Assembly: GCF_037997115.1 (NCBI RefSeq)
Contig: NZ_CP150484.1
Coordinates: 7,210,931 to 7,254,202 of the forward strand
DNA: 43,272 nt
From: Amycolatopsis coloradensis
GTDB taxonomy: Bacteria > Actinomycetota > Actinomycetes > Mycobacteriales > Pseudonocardiaceae
Direction: 5' to 3'
Shown: positions 39,942 through 43,272 of the stretch, piece by piece
Layout: each line of letters starts with the position of its first letter
Position numbering within the stretch: position 1 is the first letter of the stretch
Translations under genes and position numbers: made by a program
Notes under the pieces: model-generated
What the model saw: only the letters and a program-made list of their open reading frames with translations
Databases searched by the model: none
What the model was told of the DNA's origin: nothing

Positions 39942-40712
39942 CTAGACGTCCTGCACCGGGTTGGTCAGTGTGCCGATGCCTTCGATCGTGATCGAGACCG
40001 ACTGGCCGTCCTCGATCGGGCCGACGCCCTCGGGCGTTCCGGTCAGGATGACGTCGCCGGGCAGCAGGGTCATCACGCCGGACACGAACTCGACCAGCTC
40101 GGGGATCTTGTGCACCAGGTCCGAGGTCCGGCCGTCCTGCTTGAGAACACCGTCCACCTCGGACTTGAGCGCGAGGTCGGCCGCGTCGAGCGAGGTCTCG
40201 ATCCACGGGCCCAGCGGGCAGAAGGTGTCGAACCCCTTCGCCCTGCCCCATTGGCCGTCGGACTTCTGCAGGTCACGCGCGCTGACGTCGTTCGCCACGG
40301 TGTAGCCGAGGATCGCGCTCGCCGCGCGGGCGGCGGGCACGTTCTTGACCGGCTGGCCGATGACGATCGCCAGTTCACCCTCGAAGTCGACGCGGCCGAC
40401 ACCGCGCGGACGGCGGATGGGCACGTTCGGGCCGATCACCGTGGTCGACGGCTTGATGAACAGCATCGGGTCCTGCGGGACCTCGTTGCCGAACTCGGCC
40501 GCGTGCTTGGCGTAGTTCCGGCCGACCGCGATCACCTTCGACGGCAGGATCGGCGCGAGCAGCCGGACGTCGGCGAGCGGCCAGCGTTTGCCGGTGAAGT
40601 TGGGGTTGCCGAAGGGGTGCTCGGCGATTTCCAGTACCTGGGCGTCGTCGCCGTCCCCTTCGATCGAAGCGAACGCGACACCACCGGGATGAGCAATTCG
40701 GGCTAGACGCAC
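39942..40712 (-). CDS. fumarylacetoacetate hydrolase family protein
   Basis: A 256-residue FAH-fold protein. The metal ligands are visible: two Glu in RVDFEGELAIVIGQ and an Asp in VANDVSARDLQKSDGQW. It also has AVGRNYAKHAAEFGNEVP and the ending GTPEGVGPIEDGQSVSITIEGIGTLTNPV. The family includes hydrolases and isomerases of 2-oxo acids and oxaloacetate decarboxylases/tautomerases; the substrate is not fixed. GTG 40712 follows TACAGT by six bases, so a leaderless start is likely. It lies 20 bp downstream of cimA on the same strand, an arrangement often seen in actinomycetes. Confidence 0.9.
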   Translation of the reverse strand: MRLARIAHPGGVAFASIEGDGDDAQVLEIAEHPFGNPNFTGKRWPLADVRLLAPILPSKVIAVGRNYAKHAAEFGNEVPQDPMLFIKPSTTVIGPNVPIRRPRGVGRVDFEGELAIVIGQPVKNVPAARAASAILGYTVANDVSARDLQKSDGQWGRAKGFDTFCPLGPWIETSLDAADLALKSEVDGVLKQDGRTSDLVHKIPELVEFVSGVMTLLPGDVILTGTPEGVGPIEDGQSVSITIEGIGTLTNPVQDV

Positions 40713-40731
40713 TCCCCCACTGTACGACTCC

Positions 40732-42357
40732 TCACGCCGGGCCCTCCCTGAGGGACTTGTGCACGAGCGCGTCGCACAACGCCAGCCAGCTCGCTTCGAC
40801 GATGTTGCCGTGCACGCCGACGGTGGTCCATTCCCGCTCGCCGTCGCTGGTCTCGACGAGCACGCGCGTGACGGCGTCGGTGCCCGGGTGCCCGGGCAGG
40901 ATCCGCACCTTGTAGTCGGCCAGCTCCACACTGTCCAACCAGGACAGATGCGGGCTGAGCGCCTCGCGCAGGGCGGCGTCGAGCGCGTGCACGGGGCCGT
41001 TGCCCTCGGCGGTGGCGATCACGCGCTGCCCGGCGACGTGGACCTTCACCGTCGCCTCGGACACGACCTCGCCGTCGGACCGGTGGTCCAGCACGACCCG
41101 GTACGACTCGAGTTCGAACGGCGGTTCGTCGAGGACATCACTCTGCGGGCCGTCGACCTCCCGCCGCAGCAGCAGTTCCAGTGAAGCGTCCGCGGCCTCG
41201 AAGGACCAGCCTTCGGACTCGAGGCGCTTCACCTTCCGGACGGCGCTCGTCAGCGCCTCGGGCTGGCCGGCAAGGTCGACCCCGAGCTCACGTCCCTTGA
41301 GCTCCAGGCTGGCCCTGCCGGCCATCTCGGTGACCAGTACCCGCATGTCATTGCCGACCGAAGCTGGATCGATGTGGTTGTACAGCAACGGATCCACCTT
41401 GATCGCGCTCGCGTGCAGTCCCGCCTTGTGGGCGAAGGCCGACGCCCCTACGTAAGCCTGGTGGGTGTAGGGGGCGATGTTCGCGATTTCGGCAAGGGCA
41501 TGGGAGACCCGGGTGAGCTCGGCGGCGCCTCCGGTCGGGAGGACCTCCATGCCGAGCTTGGTCACCAGATTTCCCGTCACGGCGAACAGATCGGCGTTAC
41601 CCGCCCGTTCGCCGTAACCATTGGCGGTGCACTGGACGTGCGTCACGCCGGCCTGCACGGCGGCGACGGAATTCGCCACCGCGCAGGAAGTGTCGTCCTG
41701 ACAATGGATTCCGAGCCGGAATCCGGTCCTTTCCTTGACCTCGCGGACGGTTTCCGCGAGGCCGAGCGGCAGCTGTCCGCCGTTGGTGTCGCACAGCACG
41801 GCGACGTCGGCGCCCGCGTTCACTCCCGCGTCGAGCACCTTCAGTGCGGTGTCCGGGGAGAACGCGTAGCCGTCGAAAAAGTGTTCCGCGTCAAGGAAGA
41901 CGCGACGTCCTTCGCCGACGAGGAACGCGACGGTGTCCCGCACCATCTCGCACGCTTCGTCGACATCGACCCGCAGCGCGCGTTCGATGTGCCGCAGATC
42001 CGATTTGGCCACCAGGGTGACCACCGGCGCCTGGGAATCGAGCAGCGCCCGCACCTGCTGGTCCTGCTCGGCCTTGGCGCCCGCCTTCCGCGTCGCGCCG
42101 AACGCGACGAGCGCGGCGTGGCGCAGTTTCAGTTCGCCCGAAGCGGCTCGGGCGAAGAATTCCGTGTCCTTGGGCAGCGCCCCCGGCCATCCGCCTTCGA
42201 TGAACCCGACCCCGAGATCGTCGAGCAGCCTCGCCACCGCCAGCTTGTCCGTGACGGAGTAGGAGATCCCCTCGCGCTGCGCACCGTCGCGCAAGGTCGT
42301 GTCGTACAGGTGGAAGGCGTCGCCGAGTGGCGTATCGGCGGGCTCCTTGCGGGTCAC
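40732..42357 (-). CDS. cimA: citramalate synthase CimA
   Basis: A 541-residue citramalate synthase (2-isopropylmalate synthase family, CimA type). It condenses pyruvate with acetyl-CoA to (R)-citramalate, the threonine-independent entry to isoleucine. The N-terminal TIM barrel carries YDTTLRDGAQREGISYSV and the metal/substrate motifs LRLGIHCQDDTSCAVANSVAA-like (here FRLGIHCQDDTSCAVANSV) and VQCTANGYGERAGNADL. The C-terminal LeuA dimer (regulatory) domain begins about residue 390 and should allow feedback by isoleucine. AGGAG lies five bases before GTG 42357. A leader peptide with four Ile codons and a terminator precede it. Confidence 0.95.
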   Translation of the reverse strand: MTRKEPADTPLGDAFHLYDTTLRDGAQREGISYSVTDKLAVARLLDDLGVGFIEGGWPGALPKDTEFFARAASGELKLRHAALVAFGATRKAGAKAEQDQQVRALLDSQAPVVTLVAKSDLRHIERALRVDVDEACEMVRDTVAFLVGEGRRVFLDAEHFFDGYAFSPDTALKVLDAGVNAGADVAVLCDTNGGQLPLGLAETVREVKERTGFRLGIHCQDDTSCAVANSVAAVQAGVTHVQCTANGYGERAGNADLFAVTGNLVTKLGMEVLPTGGAAELTRVSHALAEIANIAPYTHQAYVGASAFAHKAGLHASAIKVDPLLYNHIDPASVGNDMRVLVTEMAGRASLELKGRELGVDLAGQPEALTSAVRKVKRLESEGWSFEAADASLELLLRREVDGPQSDVLDEPPFELESYRVVLDHRSDGEVVSEATVKVHVAGQRVIATAEGNGPVHALDAALREALSPHLSWLDSVELADYKVRILPGHPGTDAVTRVLVETSDGEREWTTVGVHGNIVEASWLALCDALVHKSLREGPA

Positions 42358-42397
42358 GGGGACTCCTCATGGTGGTGGCAAAACGTGTTCAGGCAAC

Positions 42398-42428
42398 AAA
42401 AAAACCTCCCGCATGGGTGCGAGAGGTT
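42398..42428 (-). terminator. attenuator terminator before cimA
   Basis: On the minus strand AACCTCTCGCA pairs with TGCGGGAGGTT over 11 bp (one G-U) around loop CCCA, followed by a run of seven T (including two of the stem). It ends 41 bp upstream of the cimA start and 27 bp after the leader peptide stop. Confidence 0.85.
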
Positions 42429-42429
42429 G

Positions 42430-42467
42430 CGCGCCGGGGGCTCTTGTGGAGCTGTTATCCGGCGCGC
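42430..42467 (-). promoter_or_regulatory. leader hairpin of the cimA attenuator
   Basis: GCGCGCCGG (42467-42459 on minus) pairs with CCGGCGCGC (42438-42430). The first arm covers the last leader codons, so ribosome position on the leader would control whether this hairpin forms. Confidence 0.6.
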
Positions 42468-42496
42468 TCGGCGATAATGATGATGCAGGAGGTCAC
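42455..42496 (-). CDS. isoleucine leader peptide of cimA (13 residues)
   Basis: The frame GTG 42496 to TAA 42455 encodes MTSCIIIIAERAG: four consecutive Ile codons (ATC ATC ATT ATC) in a 13-residue peptide. A hairpin and a T-run terminator follow before cimA, the classical layout of ribosome-mediated attenuation. No Shine-Dalgarno is seen; TGGACG-N17-GATGAT ends six bases upstream, so the peptide may start a leaderless mRNA. The function in regulation is inferred from layout. Confidence 0.8.
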   Translation of the reverse strand: MTSCIIIIAERAG

Positions 42497-42633
42497 GGAC
42501 GCATCATCGCACACGTCCCGGCGGGCGTCCACACGCCGGGCGGAACTTCCCACTTGCTGGGATGGAGCCGGCACGCAGGTCACACGCCCGGTCAGCGCGA
42601 AGGCGTGCCTCGCGTGCCTGGAAGCCACCGGGG

Positions 42634-42677
42634 TCGTGAGTGGCGATTCGGGTTAGAACCCGAAACGCCACTCACGA
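42634..42677. repeat. palindrome of the TCGTGAGTGG family
   Basis: Arms 42634-42654 and 42657-42677 match at 20 of 21 positions around a 2-base loop. The outer TCGTGAGTGG/CCACTCACGA equals that at 27064-27107. Confidence 0.8.
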
Positions 42678-42701
42678 CCAACCCGACCCGCGACCAGGGC
42701 C

Positions 42702-42746
42702 GAAGGTGCCCCTTCGTCGCATCAGACGCAGCGAAGGGAGCCTTCA
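42702..42746. repeat. imperfect palindrome of the GAAGG...CCTTC type
   Basis: Left 42702-42720 and right 42728-42746 pair imperfectly, with GAAGG outer ends and CCTTCG/CGAAGG inner arms. It lies 25 bp from the previous palindrome and is related in outline to those at 9305 and 17128. Confidence 0.5.
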
Positions 42747-42821
42747 CTCCACTTGTCAACTTCGCCCAAGATCAACTTAAGCTACGTGACATTGGGTGGA
42801 ACGGTCCCGCGCGGATCACGG

Positions 42822-43272
42822 TCACCGGGTGACACCTTCCCGCCAGCCCGGGTGCGGCAGCCGCGCGGGCGGAGCCTCGCCGGGCCGGTACTCGAAATGC
42901 CACCACTCGTTGTCGTAGATCCGGTAGAGCGCGAAGCGGGCGCCGTGGTCCTCCAGCCACTGCGCGCCTTCGCGCGGCCGGACGTCCAGCGCGGTACCGC
43001 TGACGTGCGCGGAATCCTGCGGCGGCAGGACACGCTTGCCGCCGCGTGCGGTCTCGGCGAGGTACAGCCGATGCTGTTCGGCGGCGTCCCGATGCCCCGA
43101 GGTGACGCCGAGGAGCGTGCGGTGCCGCCAGAACGCCTCGGTCCTGGCGGTGGTGAACGCGGCGAGCGTTCCGGCGGTCAGCCCGGCGAGGTTTTCGGCG
43201 GGGAACCGCAGCGACAGCGCCCAACCGCAGGCGAGCCGCCGTGCCTGGCCGGGGGACCGCAGCCATGCCGGG
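42822..43272 (-). CDS. VanY-type D-alanyl-D-alanine carboxypeptidase (N-terminus beyond window)
   Basis: The C-terminal 149 residues of a peptidase M15B family protein. The zinc and catalytic motifs are visible: QDSAHVSGTALDV (SxHxxGxAxD) and DNEWWHFEY (ExxH). The protein ends WREGVTR. Such enzymes remove terminal D-Ala from peptidoglycan precursors or release tail dipeptides in the envelope. The start and any signal peptide lie outside the window. No van regulatory genes are visible, so a glycopeptide-resistance role should not be assumed. Confidence 0.88.
   Translation of the reverse strand, partial: PAWLRSPGQARRLACGWALSLRFPAENLAGLTAGTLAAFTTARTEAFWRHRTLLGVTSGHRDAAEQHRLYLAETARGGKRVLPPQDSAHVSGTALDVRPREGAQWLEDHGARFALYRIYDNEWWHFEYRPGEAPPARLPHPGWREGVTR

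Larger units (their letters stand above)
42497..42821. other. intergenic region with two palindromes
   Basis: About 325 bases between the cimA leader and the convergently placed end of the carboxypeptidase gene. It contains the cimA promoter candidate and the two palindromes listed separately; no gene is supported. Confidence 0.5.

Noticed and set aside
42299..42832. 177-codon plus-strand frame
   Set aside because: It runs antisense through the cimA leader, terminator and both palindromes, so it is not a gene.
42822..43272. glycopeptide-resistance vanY
   Set aside because: The motif family fits, but no vanH/A/X or VanRS genes are present, so only a D,D-carboxypeptidase assignment is justified.

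Overview
The window looks like chromosomal DNA of an actinomycete of the Pseudonocardiaceae, most likely Amycolatopsis. It has very high GC, frequent GTG starts, GTGA/ATGA gene overlaps and leaderless genes. It carries a type VII secretion accessory block, a furA-katG pair, an Hsp18/RheA-type pair and an operon that matches the ethylenediamine-disuccinate (EDDS) zincophore genes reported from Amycolatopsis japonicum. The species call is inference; no search was run.

Region 1 (1-7.8 kb) is a type VII secretion neighbourhood. A tightly overlapping minus-strand operon (fibronectin type III surface protein, MoxR ATPase, DUF58 protein, TgpA-like transglutaminase protein running off the left edge) is divergent from eccE. 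Two copies of a tandem TCAT-type box lie between them.

Region 2 (7.8-21 kb) is a stress island: TspO, a nucleotidyltransferase, a 41-residue Cys-containing peptide, an ANTAR-like miniprotein, RheA/Hsp18 with a textbook operator, a SigF/SigB-type sigma factor, an anti-anti-sigma factor, a hemerythrin, a GAF-ANTAR RNA-binding regulator, katG/furA and a TPR protein. Several starts are preceded by GTTT-N15-17-GGGTAT/C-like sequences, including the sigma gene itself, so much of the island may be one sigma regulon.

Region 3 (20.9-27.1 kb) is a four-gene operon with overlapping genes: SbnB-like dehydrogenase, Y4yA-type PLP decarboxylase, SbnA-like synthase and MATE exporter. A Zur-like box sits inside its promoter spacer, and an amidase diverges from the same intergenic region. 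Serine-derived phosphoserine, aspartate and oxaloacetate can be joined and decarboxylated to EDDS by these three enzyme types, with the MATE protein exporting the product.

Region 4 (27.1-36.8 kb) is accessory metabolism and regulators: LysR/cysteine dioxygenase, GNAT, TetR/esterase with a shared operator, DUF418, an ABM/VOC/AraC set, a patch of decayed gene fragments, and a MarR/DUF1772 pair with a striking 9-bp-phased CTAG operator array.

Region 5 (36.8-43.3 kb) is core: tRNA-Glu(CUC), tRNA-Gln(CUG), a HAD phosphatase, an FAD monooxygenase, a fumarylacetoacetate-hydrolase-family protein, and citramalate synthase cimA behind an attenuator whose 13-residue leader peptide has four consecutive isoleucine codons. 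A VanY-type D,D-carboxypeptidase runs off the right edge. Six intergenic palindromes of related design are scattered across the window, mostly at gene 3' ends.
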